64,000 nt of DNA from Xanthostigma xanthostigma (taxonomy: Eukaryota; Arthropoda; Insecta; Raphidioptera; Raphidiidae). The DNA is taken from positions 2,232,001 through 2,296,000 of the forward strand of contig OY754473.1 in NCBI GenBank assembly GCA_963575645.1. Direction: 5' to 3'. The translations under genes were made by a program, and so were the position numbers. Positions 1 to 11,952 of this stretch are shown here, in pieces (the stretch's first letter is position 1; every line of letters begins with the position of its first letter). The notes under the pieces were generated by a model that was not told the origin of the DNA, searched no databases, and was given only the letters and a program-made list of their open reading frames with translations.

Positions 1-752
1 GATACTGAAGACTGGTTGGCGACGGCGTTTTACACGCCAATGTGTGGCCGAATACACGAACGTTGGGACAAATTCCCTTTGATGTTTCGTCAAAAAACCG
101 ACACAAGACGGGCAACGTCCAACGTTGGAGCAAACATTGGCACCAAAACGCTATAATCTCGATCCACACATTGGCCGAGCGTTGTTGGCACCAACATTGG
201 CCCCAATGTGCGGTCCCGGCATTAGTCTCGAAAGTATCGGAACTGCATCGTTGATATCCCCGATTTAAACCTCGAATGTCGTTTCAATAAATCGAGCCTT
301 GGCGATGAACGTTTCCGGCCGGTGTCGGTGCACTCTTTTAATTATATGCACAGAACGAAGAGTGTGTGTGAGAGACAGAGAGAGAGGCAAAAGGTTGTAG
401 CGATGCTCTTGTTCGGTGAGATCATTCGTCATAGCGTAGAAGGTTACGTGTATTTTAGGAATGTGGTCAAGCGAGTCAATGACGTTACAAGAGACCTTGG
501 GAACGAGCATTGCGCGTGCTGTCTTAGCCTATACGGTGCGTTTATATATACAGATTGTGCGCGAAAATTGCGCCGCATTTCTATAACGTGTCGCACAAAT
601 GCTTGTTTTTAATTTGAAATTGTAATCTTTTGAATTGAAAAGGCAACCCCGTTGGTATAATTGGTATTCGTGGTATTAAAACGTAAAATTACTAGTTATA
701 ATAGCCCTGACAATATTGCGATCCGGATGAGAAAGTTTGCGAACGTGTACAA
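1..752. other. Unassigned left edge
   Basis: GC-moderate, with CCAACGTTGG-like motifs at 60-200 and a GAGAGAGAG patch at about 370-388. No gene is recognised. Confidence 0.4.
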
Positions 753-1052
753 TACGCGCCACGAATCTAAAAGGCTCGGAAGTTAGATGCGAATGCAGGC
801 TTGCGCTTGTACAGTCTGTTGAAAAACTACAAACTCGCAAATCAACAAAACTAACATAGCAATAACAACTTGACAATAGCGTACTCGACTGTACTTTAAA
901 GCAGGAAAGTGACAAAGGCAACGAGCGATCACCGACGAGCGCACGTTCCGTGCACGTAGCTGAGAGGTGGTGGGAGTATCAACGGCTCTAAAGTGTGCCT
1001 TTGCGACGCTGTTTGAGACTGACTTTCGAACCTTTTAAATCCGTGGCGCGTA
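753..1052. mobile_element. TIR element of the GCGCCACG family, copy 1
   Basis: Starts TACGCGCCACGAATCTAAAA and ends with the mirror GATTT/CCGTGGCGCGTA. The body includes sequence shared with copies at 31320-31635 and 46483-48004. About 300 bp, non-coding. Confidence 0.8.
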
Positions 1053-1207
1053 CCATATCATTTAACTACACAATTTGGGCGCATCGAGATTTCGCATTAA
1101 AAGTACCGCAACACCCATTTTTAATCTTAATTTATGACAAGGCATTCAACTTTCCTAGGGATTAGTTTTTGAAAAAAAAAAGTGGTTCGTGTCATTTCCC
1201 AGAGTTT

Positions 1208-1575
1208 AAATTTCATCACAATCGACCCAGCGGCCTGGTCGTGAAAGGTTAAATTCATACAATATTACAAGCCTCACTTCATCGCCATAGGGGTTGAATT
1301 TAAAAAAAAATAGCCTATGTCCTTCCCCAGGCTTCAAAACTATCTTCATATTAAATTTCATCACATTCGGCCCAGCGATCTCGCCGTAAAAACGTAACAA
1401 CCCCCACTTCATCCCCATAGGGTTTGAATTTTGAAAAGAAAGTAGCATATTATGTCCTTCCCGGTCTTCAAAACTATCTCCATATTAAATTTCATCACAA
1501 TCGGTCCAGTGGTTTGGCCTTGAAAGCGTAACAGACAGGCATAGTTACTTTCGCATTTGTAATGCTAGTATGGAT
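1208..1575 (+). mobile_element. LINE-derived 3' tail with internal repeats
   Basis: A unit starting AAATTTCATCACAATCG recurs at 1208, 1353 and 1487, each with a CCAGCG/CCAGTGG box and ATAGGG...TTGAATTT. Ends TTCGCATTTGTAATGCTAGT. This pattern (repeated 3' units, ...AGTATGGAT end) is typical of insect LINE tails. Confidence 0.6.
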
Positions 1576-1939
1576 TGTCCTAAAAAAAAAGCCTGAGGAC
1601 ATATGGAGAGCAGTCACCAGTAAGGTAATAAGGTTCATAAAAAGCATTCTACCAGACTGGGAATAATACTATTAGAGGATGCACAAAAGTTCTTTTAGGT
1701 CGCAGTGTTTGCGAGATATCAGTGTCTTATCACCCCAAATAAATCTAATCAACTGTCCTAATATTTGCCTGTCTGTCCGGATGACCGTCCAGAAGGTGAT
1801 TGCCTCCTTTTATATCTAGCAAGCTGAAACTGCAAAGATAGTACACGAAATTAGGCGGAATGTTTTCTGCGGGATTTAAAAAAAAAAAACATGCTAACGT
1901 TCTTCAGAAGGTCTTCGTTAACCTTTGCACATTGACACG
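1576..1939. other. Unassigned
   Basis: No gene or clear repeat boundary is seen. Confidence 0.4.
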
Positions 1940-2337
1940 CAGTGCCGGATTATACCGCCTATACGCTAAAACAGACTTGCCGCCCACTTAAGGCTAGCGT
2001 TTTCCCGAGTTTCTGTAGGTTATCTTTTCTTTCATTGAAGTTACTTTCAAATCATTCCGCATATATTTGCTTTAGTAGCCCGCAAATACACCAGGTTTGA
2101 ACTAGGTTCTCATTTATCCTACCAATACTCATGTTCGAGGGAAAACGTTGCCTCCCGCCCCTGATAACGTGCTGTGTATATTATATAAGTTAGTAATATC
2201 TAATTCCGATTGGATGTTCAAGACAGACCGTCATTTCGTTAGTTAGAAATCATTTTTTTTGCGACCGTTCCGGCCGCCCCTCCGACGAGTGCTGCCCTAC
2301 GCTTAGCGTAGTTAGCGTATAGGTTAATCCGACACTG
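1940..2337. mobile_element. hAT-type MITE
   Basis: CAGTGCCGGATTATACCGCC pairs with GGTTAATCCGACACTG; flanks TTGACACG (1932-1939) and TTGGCACG (2338-2345) differ at one base. TTAGCGTATAGG / CCTATACGCTAA extends the terminal repeat. Confidence 0.78.
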
Positions 2338-2345
2338 TTGGCACG

Positions 2346-2983
2346 AGGCAGAATCGAATGCAGTCGATCTTTCGATTTGATTTAAACGAATTAGAAAAAT
2401 CCCCTGGGGTAATTATCTACTACGAAACGAACATTTTTAGGAAAAATAAAAGTCACTATTGTCTAGATGATATCGGAATACGAACCCGCGACCTACGATA
2501 TACCGCGGTATCGCGATCACCGGGTATGCGTGTCATCAACATCGTTAAAATATAACGAGTTCCAATTAAGCGGACACTCGATTGCCGTGTATAATATATT
2601 CGATAGTGTAGTTACGCGGTGTTCAATGACTTTGCCGGCTCCGTCGAGGCCTTGAGAAGATGCCGGTCGGGTTCATGCACCTTGGTCAAAGCCTCCTCGG
2701 ACTGCGATGTTGGACCACCAGCCCGCGCATGCGTGAGGCGTGCGAAAATTGCGTGTTCTTGTTTTCACTTCGAATTAGTTTTGTGTATATATACCTACCT
2801 GGTTATTACACTGATGGTATGTAAATTGCAAGTGTATGAATGAATGCCAGATAATAACGGATTTCTTTTTTATTTACGGATACGTATTACTCGAGCGCCA
2901 TTTTTGTTTTGTAATAAAGAAATCTGAGCCGTTTTGGCACCGCATTCTCTGCAAGTGTCTTTATTAGCTCCGGATAGTACGAA
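2346..2983. other. Unassigned
   Basis: 2620-2760 is GC-rich, but frames there show no family features. GGAATACGAACCCGCGACC (2474-2492) looks like an inverted tRNA B-box region. Confidence 0.35.
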
Positions 2984-3310
2984 TCTATACTAATATATAA
3001 AGCTGAAGAGTTTGTTTGTTTGATGGACGCGCTAATCTCAGGAACTACTGGTTCAAATTGAAAGACATTTTTTTTGTTGGATAGCCCATTTATCGAGGAA
3101 GGCTATATAATATCACGTTACGACCAATAGAAGCAGAGCATCAATGAAAAATGTTGCAAAATGTACCTCAAAATTAGCGTCTATTCAGGTGAAACTAACT
3201 AAATATTCCAATATTAACGTCGTACATTCACAAGCCCGGCTAGCTGAGTCGGTAGAGCACGCGACTCTTTCAGGGTCGTGGGTTCAAGCCCCACGTTGGG
3301 CGAATATATT
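2984..3310 (+). mobile_element. Helitron-like element with tRNA-like core, copy A (3' truncated)
   Basis: Begins TCTATACTAATATATAAAGC after an A, as in copies B and C. The tRNA-Lys-like part is at 3234-3302. No CTAG end with hairpin is found downstream, so the 3' part is lost. Confidence 0.65.
3234..3302 (+). pseudogene. tRNA-Lys(CTT)-like pseudogene
   Basis: GCCCGGCTAGCTGAGTCGG through GGGTTCAAGCCCCACG and TTGGGCG match animal tRNA-Lys(CTT) in acceptor, D and T arms. The anticodon arm (GCGACTCTTTC) is 4 bases short, so the stem cannot form. Related, more degraded copies: 12650-12722 and 43643-43710, both minus. Confidence 0.8.
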
Positions 3311-3789
3311 TTTATTTTCTATATTACATTGAGTAGATAGGCAATGATCATATAGTTAATTAATAGATATATTGTATCAACGGACTTTAAATTGACGAAA
3401 AAAGTGTTATAATACAGCGTTTAGAAGCTGATGAATCGAATGTGATTTTTCTAAGGAGTTAGGTGTGCGAACTAGTTCACGGCTAATCGAGAAATCAGTT
3501 CGTTAGTTCAATTTTCTACCGCGCAGAGAAGATGGCGGACGACAAAAAATTGATTTTTTAGAAAATTTACGATGCTCTTTTATTAGCTTGATGTCCTCCT
3601 AAAAATAAACTAAGACATTTTCTATTTATTTATTTTTTTAGTTAACTATGCAAGTTTCACCATTTTATTCTACTTTTTCTGTTCTTTCTTCGAACGCTAA
3701 GCGCCTTAACAGCGGATAACGAACTCCGATTTTTTGACAATCCTTTCTGCAACCCAGCAAGGTCATCGAATTAATTCGAATTATGCGTC

Positions 3790-4299
3790 CAGTTTTTTTT
3801 TTTGCCAAGTCGGGATTTTGGAACTCTTTGAGTGAAAACAGCGGGATTCTTTCGTTGAAAGCGGGACATAGTAAAAAAACGTATATAATCGGAAGTTTTT
3901 AAATAATTTATCTTTTTATTTGAATTAAAATTACGTTTACGTGACAATAGATAGCAAAAATAGCCATTGAAAATGTATTTTAATAAAAATTATAATATTT
4001 TTAATCAGATTTACCCTATCGTTAAATAGTTGAGTCTTATTCGTCTTCAGAATAAAAAAAAAAAAAAAAAAAAAACAGAAACCAAAATCAAAAAAGTTTT
4101 ATTCATTAGAAAAATATGGCGTTTCAAACAATAGTCTGTGGAGTGAGTGTTATAAATTGCAACTTACAATAAGAGAATAATTATTTATAAGAATTACTTA
4201 TTCATGATATTTCTGTGAAGATTTAACTTCTTTTAAAGTTATCCCCGAAAAGTGGGACATTTAATTTTGATTTAAAAATCGGGACGTCTGGCAACGCTG
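3790..4299. mobile_element. hAT-type element, degraded
   Basis: The right end CGGGACGTCTGGCAACGCTG and left TTTGCCAAGTCGGGATTTTG are typical sub-terminal hAT sequences. A run of more than 20 A at about 4048-4073 lies inside. No target duplication is seen. Confidence 0.5.
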
Positions 4300-5581
4300 A
4301 TCCATAACCTCAAATGTTGAGCCTCTATATAATCTGCAATCGGAACGTTTGAACAGTCGATATATTTTCACAGCGCGTCGATAGAACGATGCAATTCGAA
4401 ATAATCGCGACGGATTTTTTTTCGTCGTCTCGTTATCAGTTTGTAAACAGTAATTACAATAATAATAATTTATTCACGTCGCCTCGTTATAGTTTTGAAT
4501 GAATCCTGACGATTTACTGCAATGACTGTACAAAGCGTGTAATTTTCCACTCGCGGCCATTTCTCTCGTCGCCCGTCGCTGTCTCCCATCCGCGGACCAA
4601 CATGGCCGACGGTGACTGATCTCTCGAACCACGTGGTCTGCTGTTCACGTGGAATAAATTCTGTCGATTCATTAACGTGTGAACCAGGCGTTTTCTTCGA
4701 GACGCTTTGCTTCCCGTAGATCAGTTAACGAAATATTACCAACTAGTGTGACCTGTGCGAATTATTCGCACAAAATAAGTATAATAATTATCACTTTACA
4801 AAATTATTTTTTAAATATGATTGCAGGTATTCAATTCGTTTCTAATTTTGCACACTGCTTATAACGTTCTTCTTTTTGTTGTATTACAATATGAAGCTCA
4901 GATGACAGATCGAAGAAATATTTTACTAAAATTGTCATATAGAGGCGCAAGTAGCAAAAGCGTTGAGCTAAGCCGTCAGATGGCATCATGCAGCATTGCT
5001 GTGACGTTGTTCAGCGTTGCTCGCTGTTTCTCAAAATTAAAGCCGTCACATGGCAGTATGCAGTATTTACAATATAAAGGTCAGATGACAGATCGAAGTG
5101 TTGACGTTGTTTCAAAATTAAAGCCGTCAGATGGCAGACGTTGTTCAGCGTTACTGTTAATTAATTTACAAAAACAAAAGCAATAATAAATTTTTTAGTT
5201 GTCGATGTCAGTAGAGCAAGCAATTGCCAATTATTATCTGTAAAATGATATATAATTTATGTGGAGAAATTGTGTGGTTTTTTTCTAAAAAGGGAGGCAA
5301 ACATCTTAACCTTAACGTATTAATATACATAATATATGATTTTTCAGACATTGTCTGAGAAATTGGTCGATAATTTTATTTATTGAAGAATTCTAATCAG
5401 ACGTTAATCATTGATCGATTACCGATTTAGATTGGTAAGAAAACTTCTTTGTTGGTAGAGAATTTAGTGTTTTTTTCGTAGAGCAGTGTTTCCCAAACTA
5501 CTGCTCGTAGTCGTGGGATTTTTGGGTGACACGCCGCGTATAAAGAATTTCCAAATCGTAAGTTTTTTATAGTCTCTAGTT
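4300..5581. other. Unassigned, with a short repeat
   Basis: AAATTAAAGCCGTCA(G/C)ATGGCA occurs at about 5035 and 5115, and a variant at 4970. A lone hAT-like end (GCAGTGTTTCCCAAACTACT) is at 5484. A 121-codon frame at 4821-5186 is probably chance. Confidence 0.45.
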
Positions 5582-5877
5582 CAGGGGTGTCAGACCGATT
5601 TTTCTAATGGGCCATTTACAAGATTTAGGGTGTGTTAGCGCGCCAGACTTGAAATTATAAACTAAAATACATACTAAATTAAAATCATTATTTATTTTAA
5701 ATCAATTTTCATGTAAAGGTAATAAAAAGGGTAAATTATCATGAGCTTGAAGATCCAGACACCTGATGTCTCTTGTCAGGTGTCTAAAATCCTCACCGGA
5801 TAAATTCTGGTAGCGGGCCGTATTGAGATGGCTTAAGGGCCGGATGCGGCCCGTGGGCCGTATCTTTGACATCACTG
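5582..5877. mobile_element. hAT-type (Charlie-like) MITE
   Basis: CAGGGGTGTCAGACCG and TCTTTGACATCACTG ends; flanks CTCTAGTT and GTCTGGTT match at six of eight bases. GGGCCGGATGCGGCCCGTGG near the right end is typical. Confidence 0.75.
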
Positions 5878-6533
5878 GTCTGGTTTACGATCATGTCCGA
5901 TCAGATATTTACAAGTAAAAATAGCTGGCCAAAACAAAAAAGAAAATAGAAATTAATTACGTAAAAAACAAAGCCGGACTGCACAAAACTAACTATAATC
6001 TAAAAGAGAAAAAGGAGAACACAAGAGTGAAGTTGCCGTTTCTCTACGTGTAGGCAGCCATATTCGTCCGGCTTTCCGAGCTCCTGATTGGTTCCCTTTT
6101 TAGGCGCGAATAGCGTAAGCTAAAGCGCCTATATGTACTCGCTTTGTCTGTGATTTATCGTGAAATTGCTTGCGAAATCTCGAACAATTCGATCAATATT
6201 CTAACAGTATATCTTACAAAGATATATCGAGGTTATACTGGTAACAAAAAAGAAGAAAATAAGTCGGGAAACCTCAACATGCAACAGATGAGAACCCATT
6301 CAAAAACAAATGAAAGAAACAAATAACTTCCCATCTGCTGTGTGTGGTTTTTCGACTTGTTTTTACGTCTTTTTAGTTATTAGGTTCATTTGTTTGCAGT
6401 CGGGTTTCATGTCTTGTTTTTAATAATTCATTTTTATTTATAGTATAGGTATAATATATCTACATTGCGACACGTTCGTTATGCTCAACTGTTTAGCGTC
6501 TATAATTTATAATCTCTCTCTCTCCCTCTCTGC

Positions 6534-7267
6534 GCACGAGACTGGAAACACTGCTGGGACTTCTGCTGGCCGGCAGGCAAGCTACGAGGCTTGAAATGAC
6601 GTCACTGCGGGCTCGTCTGCCAGCTCGCAGGATGGATGTTAAAATTAGAACAGGGGCTATTTTTCATGATTGGTCCCCTGCTTGCTCCGAGCAAGAACCA
6701 ATCAGGAAACAGGATCTTGTCACGTGGGCGCATGAACAAACACCGTGTGTTCTAAATCTTCTTGGTTTCCGGGCTTGTATGCCGTGGTCCATTGGTATAA
6801 CTACCTGACGTTTTGTCTACAGCTGCGGTAGACATTATCAAAGGCGATGTGGTAGCGGGCGAAGTGTCCTTCTAGGCTGCTCACAGGTAAGTGTGGTACT
6901 TCCTGTGAGCAGTCTAGAAGGATACATCGCCCGCTACCACATCGCCTTTGATAATGTCTACAGCAGTTGTAGACGAAACTTCAGGTAGTAATACCAATGG
7001 ACCACGGCATACAAGCCCGGAAACCAAGAAGATTTGGATCAACACCGGCCGTGAAAGCCTACACACCGTGTGTTCTGTTCAGAGACAATAAACGTCCACT
7101 TTCGTTACCGTTCTGTCACTGCGCGCGCACCGAACCTAGCTCTACAAGGCAAGCTTGAAAAGACGTCTAGTGTGAAGCGAGCACATAAAACCGATCGAGA
7201 AAACCAAGTAGTCAAATCTGGCGAGGAATCGAGCATCAAATCCAGTCTCGTGTGCTGCAGCGGCCTT
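6534..7267. mobile_element. TIR element of the CACACGAGG family with a palindromic insertion
   Basis: Left GCGCACGAGACTGG...AACACTGCTGG, right CTCGTGTGCTGCAGCGGCCT. The body matches 9473-9856 and 32237-32682 except for 6754-7062, which is an insertion. Confidence 0.7.
6754..7062. repeat. 282-bp palindrome inserted with a 14-bp target duplication
   Basis: 6754-7035 is nearly self-complementary around GTAAGTGT/GGTACTTC (6894/6895). ACACCGTGTGTTCT stands on both sides (6740-6753, 7063-7076). After the palindrome, 27 bases (GGATCAACACCGGCCGTGAA...) are not mirrored. Confidence 0.85.
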
Positions 7268-7521
7268 TAATCAGGGCCGCCAACCGGCAATCCTCGATCG
7301 AACGAAGGGGGGTCGCTTTATGCACTGCTGTTGCAACAGGAATGTTGTAATGTTTTGTGTGTAACGTTGAGTTGAGATGGTTTTGTGTTGCACTCTTAGG
7401 TCATTGCTCTCGTCGCGTATGCAGCTTTATAATATACGAAAGGGTTGCGCTCTCGAGTCAATAACCACCACTGCAATATTATCAGTGCATCGCTCGCATG
7501 CAAGCATAATATATAAATTAC

Positions 7522-8299
7522 TAGTGATGTGTCGCTCCTGAGCGAGACGTTCATAATGAACGACTCCTTTCTCGGAGCGGAGCGAGTCGCTCTTTTTTTT
7601 TGTGAATGACTCACTCCGGGCGCCGTTGCTCTGTGCTGAGCTGTTCTGTACCGTTGCATTCGCACATTTACAGAGCGCACACAGCACAGGGCACAAAGAC
7701 ACTAGTGAACTTTGCACGTACGGAGTTATCTTTGCTGATTCATTTAATGTTGAACGACACACTGTAAGTCTAAGTACTAAGCTTAACAGTGACTTAAACC
7801 ATTCACATTGACGTCGTTGACAAAGATATAATATTGTAACAATAAACATTATTATTGTTAAGCTTTTATTATATTTTATAGTTTATCCGAAATTCGAGTT
7901 GCGTCATTTAATGCTGAATGACACTGTAACTGTAATAGTACTAAGCTTAACAGTGACTTAAACCATTCACATTGACGTCGTTGACAAAGATATAATATTG
8001 TAACAATAAACATTATTATTGTTAAGCTTTTATTATATTTTATAGTTTATCCGAAATGCGAATAATATAAGATTAGAATCATATTAAAATGAGTTCAGGG
8101 CTGAGTGTATTGCGCTGTGCAATGCTTCGTGACTCCTGAGCATGCATGATGACAGTTCACACCTCTGCAGTCTGCATCTCTTGTGTAGTGCGTACTGTCT
8201 AGTGTCGCTCTTTTGAACGACTCGCTCTGAGCGACTCTTTTTAGTGAGTGGAGCGCACGGAGCCAGCTCCCAATAAAGAGTCATGTGGACACATCACTA
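7522..8299. mobile_element. hAT-type element with internal tandem duplication
   Basis: TAGTGATGTGTCGC and GTGGACACATCACTA ends; flanks ATAAATTAC and ATAAATAC nearly match. A unit of about 165 bases (CATTTAATG(T/C)TGAA...) occurs twice at about 7741 and 7906. Confidence 0.75.
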
Positions 8300-9092
8300 A
8301 TAAATACGAAGACGCGCGCCGCGGGATGCGTATTTCTCAACTATCAACGTCGCGTTTTGATGTATTGAGGGTACTTGCTTTTCAGAGTTCCGTAACCAAA
8401 TGGCAAAGAAAGGAATCCTTATTATGTCCGTCTGTCTATCTCATATATCTGTTAATTAACTGTATAGATCATTGTCTATCTACTCAATGTGCGAGGAGTA
8501 AAGGCAACAAAGCGTATCGAAAATATATCTGCGCCTCTTTCTTCGATGTAATTCCCTGATTTCTCCGATGAGAGGATTGGTTGATGTACTTGCATTCAAT
8601 CTGAATAAAGTATCTTTGTTTCAAAAACTTTGTCTTTTTCTATGACGTTAACATGAGCGTACCCAGCTTTGGGCCCAGGTGGGGGCAAATTAGAAATTTC
8701 TTAAGCCGGGTCTCCCGTGCTTGTTTTTGCCCTCCTGGATACGCCAATGCTTAAGGCTTAAAAAGAAGACAGAAATTTATCTTTGCACCCTAATGGTTCG
8801 ATTGCGATTTTATTCCTATGCTCGGTATAGAATAAAAGTATATGGTCTATTTGTACGTTAATAACTCCGCCATCTTTCAATTGATTCGGATGAAATTTTA
8901 CAGACAAGTGTCTTATGTGAACCGCCATACAGTCTTTAAAAATGCAGTGACAGTTCTTCAGTGACTATTTTTTCGTTAGGTGAATATGTCCAAAGATATA
9001 AGGTTCTAAAGTCGTTAATAATGTGTGTCCCCATTTTAGACAAGTCTTTGAAAATGCAGCAATAGTTCTTCAGTGACTTTTTTACGTTAAGA
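8300..9092. other. Unassigned and repeat-derived DNA
   Basis: A LINE-tail-like patch (GTCCGTCTGTCTATCTC at 8428), a small element with CCCAGCTTTGGGCCCAGG / CTCCTGGATACGCC ends (about 8656-8743), and a tandemly repeated unit with GTTCTTCAGTGACT (8953 and 9065). Confidence 0.45.
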
Positions 9093-9429
9093 CAGGGATC
9101 GGCAACTTTTTGAGACGGAAGAGCCAAAAGTTACAATTTACAAAATTTCCCAGTTTTTAAAGAGCCACTAAATATTTTCGTTTCAGTATTATAGTATTTG
9201 CTTATTTAAATTAAATAATAATATATATAATATATCCGAGGACGAAACATCGTGACGGGGGCGGTGTGGGTGAGACGCGAGTGGAAATGGCTGAGAGACA
9301 GACATGGTACTCAATCATGGATCGATTGGACGATTTTTAAGGGTTTATATAATAAAATAGTTATTTTTTACGTCTGGAACTGGAGAGCCGCAACTTTACA
9401 TCAAAAGAGTCGCAGGTTGTCGACCCCTG
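9093..9429. mobile_element. hAT-type (Charlie-like) element
   Basis: CAGGGATCGGCAACTTTTTG and GGTTGTCGACCCCTG ends; flanks CGTTAAGA and CGTTAGGG share six of eight bases. It sits in the second unit of the adjoining tandem repeat. Confidence 0.8.
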
Positions 9430-9472
9430 CGTTAGGGGAATATTTCCAGAGATATGAGTTCCTAAACACAGG

Positions 9473-9856
9473 CTTGGTACGAGGCTAGAAATGACGCCAC
9501 TGCTGGCTCGCCTGCTAGCTCACAAGATAGATTTTAAAATTCGAACAGGGACTATTTTTCTTGCTAGGTCCTCTGCTTGCTCTGAGCAAGAACCAATCGG
9601 GAAACGGTATCTTGTCACGTGGGCGACATGAACAAACGCCCACAAACCAACACGGCGTCATTCTGCTCAGAGAGTCAGACAACAGACACGTGCTCTGTGT
9701 TTATATTTGAACTGTCGCTGCGCGTGCACCAGATCCATCCACAATACAAGCTTGAAAAGACGTCTCGTGTGAAGTGCAATTAAAAAAAGACAGCGCTAGG
9801 ATACTAGTAGTCAAAGGAATCTAGCGGCAAATCCAGCCTCGTGTGCAGCGGTCTTA
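9473..9856. mobile_element. TIR element of the CACACGAGG family, left-truncated
   Basis: The body matches 6534-7267 without the palindrome; right end CCTCGTGTGCAGCGGTCTT. The outer left repeat is missing. Confidence 0.65.
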
Positions 9857-10836
9857 AGGGTATTTTGTAACACAAGAAAGTTCGACCGACTACTACTGAA
9901 TCGATTTGACTAGACTTTATGTGGGATCACGCTGAGGGTATGCTCTATTAAACAGAAAAAGAATAATTAAAATCGGTTCACAGTTTGCGGAGATACAGAA
10001 AAGAAAAGAAAGAATTTTGAAATCCATTAAGTATACCTAGTAATTGTTTCGTCAATTTCGTATTGCACATGTCATCTCGATTAGTTAAGGGCGTTTGACC
10101 CGCGCCGTAATGACGTAGGGTGCTCCTTCGATCTCTCTGACAGTCGGCAGGGTCGGTTGACGTAACGACTTTACTGCAGACGCGTTTTTGTAGTGGCCTA
10201 CATTATTATGTGCGGTCAGAAGACAAAATTGCTTATGTGAACTTTGCGATCATCCACCAAACTCATGTAATGAGCCAATAGGCATGATGACAGTATAAAA
10301 GAATCAAAGATTGAATGGTTTTAGAGAAAAATATATGTTGAAAGGGTTCTAAAAAATGGCCCAGTAAGATTTTTAATAAAATAAAAGTATAAAATACTGC
10401 AATCGGCCATGTTGATTGAAACACCGAATGACGTCACGCCTTCTTAAATCAAAGAGAATATAAACACTTGAAGTAAATAATTACCGTGTCGCTTAAATTT
10501 TTGTCACTTCTGCATCACTTAATTAGTTGATTTGTTGTTTATTCGTGGTTTTGTGATATTTTTATAACACTTCTATCATAGGTTATTTTTTAGGTTAGTT
10601 AACTCGCAGCTAAAGAAAGCCATTCTATTTTTACTACGAAGTAGGTACTTATACTTTTAAGAAAATATTTAATATAAATCGCATCATAAAGTAAATTTAC
10701 ATACCTATCTACGACATACCTCTGCACCACAGCTCTACACCCATAAATACAACGTCTAATGTCAGCTATCACTGAGGCGTGACGTCACAAGCGTTTTCGC
10801 GATTACTTCAAAATAGAAAGATAATAAATATAGTTA
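9857..10836. other. LINE-tail-like and unassigned DNA
   Basis: 9865-10020 reads like a LINE tail (AATCGGTTCACAGTTTGCGG AGATA). GGCCATGTTGATTG...GACGTCACG at 10407-10438 has relatives at 25498 and 46368. No gene. Confidence 0.4.
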
Positions 10837-11089
10837 CTAAAAAACACGCTTTATATCGAACTAAAAAGTAAAGATATTTTTTTTAAATAAGCTTAAAACA
10901 ATAATGAATAAAAAATACAAATATTGTGAAAAAAGCGTGGGGCGCTTTGTTCCACATTTTCGTACATCGAGCGCCCCACGCTTTTTTCACATTAATACTT
11001 GTATTTTTTATTCATTAATTATTGTTTTAAGCTTATTTAAAAAAAATATATATTTTACTTTTTAGTTCGATATAAAGCGTGTTTTTTAG
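10837..11089. mobile_element. Foldback element, copy 1
   Basis: Same CTAAAAAACACGCTTTATAT ends and GCGTGGGGCGC hairpin as copies 2 and 3, 253 bp. To its right follow an inverted tRNA-like unit and a mirror end at about 11470-11485 (ATATAAAGCGTGTAAAAACG), giving a larger composite. Confidence 0.85.
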
Positions 11090-11170
11090 TTTTTTTTAAA
11101 CTATATTTAGTTTCCACTTTTTAGTTCGATTTATTGTCCTAAATTTGCCGGAAAAAAAACAATTTTTTTT

Positions 11171-11259
11171 TCGGCGTGGACGGAATTAGAACTCACGACC
11201 AGTGTTTCCGAGAGTTGACGACAGTGAAGACCCGTGCCTTAGACCGCACGGCTAACCAC
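11171..11259 (-). repeat. tRNA-like (Leu/Ser type) unit
   Basis: Reverse complement of the unit at 41310-41398: GTGGTTAGCCGTGCGGTCTA at one end, GTCCACGCCGA at the other. Mutated B box. Part of the same composite repeat. Confidence 0.55.
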
Positions 11260-11260
11260 G

Positions 11261-11375
11261 TTTTACACAGACGGGAAAGGTGTTTTACACGGACGGGAAA
11301 GGTGTTTTACACGGACGGGAAAAGTGTTTTACACGGACGGGAAAGGTGTTTTACACGGACGGGAAAGGTGTTTTA
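11261..11375. repeat. 22-bp minisatellite, five copies
   Basis: TTTTACACGGACGGGAAAGG(TG) repeats from 11261 with one or two changes per copy. The related composite at 41.3 kb has no such array, so it expanded in this copy. Confidence 0.92.
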
Positions 11376-11499
11376 AGTGCTGGCATATTATACTACAGTA
11401 ATAAACCACTTGCTGTAGTCCAAACGAAAGTTACAAACAAACATACAAACTTACAATTAGTGAAGTTAATATAAAGCGTGTAAAAACGGTCGCCATAGA

Positions 11500-11952
11500 C
11501 GGTTTTGCGTTTCGGTGTTCGGCGTGTGTATACAGCACGCGCCGCGGCGTCAGTCAAGTCTCTGTGTTGCGGGCACGCCGACGCTCGCTCTTGTTCCAAG
11601 GTCGTTGAGCTTTCGGCAGTGCAAGCACCTGACAGGTGGCGCTCTCTTTCACTCGCCATCTCGCTCACACAACGTCTCCGGTCCTTACCCCGCGCGCCGG
11701 TGTTTCATGTGCTCGGCGGTTTGTTTGTCGTTATGTCGAATTGCAGTTTAAACGAGATCAAACGTTAATTTAGTAAATATTGACTTGAATTTGTCACTTA
11801 AAAGTGTAGAGCGTTTAAAAAAAATATTAATTTGTAGAATTCTAATTGTAACATTGTTTTTAATTTGTAAATTTTAATTGTAAAATTGATAGTAATTGAC
11901 ATGTTGCATCCTAAATTGGTTAAGCAATAAATTCTATATCTATCTATCTAAT
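11500..11952 (+). mobile_element. Probable non-LTR retroposon
   Basis: GC-rich start, then AT-rich, ending AAGCAATAAATTCTATATC(TATC)n at 11925-11950, a simple-repeat tail typical of insect R1/Jockey-type or SINE elements. Short frames inside are not conserved-looking. Confidence 0.5.

Noticed and set aside
3234-3302. Functional tRNA-Lys gene
   Set aside because: The anticodon stem lacks four bases and the sequence is embedded in a Helitron-like repeat.
4821-5186. Coding gene of 121 codons
   Set aside because: The frame spans internal repeats (GCCGTCAGATGGCA) and shows no domain or codon bias.
7427-7849. Minus-strand frame of 140 codons
   Set aside because: It lies in the hAT-type element 7522-8299 and crosses its left end; no family features.
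11261-11375. CRISPR-like array
   Set aside because: Units are contiguous without spacers and the genome is eukaryotic; it is a minisatellite.
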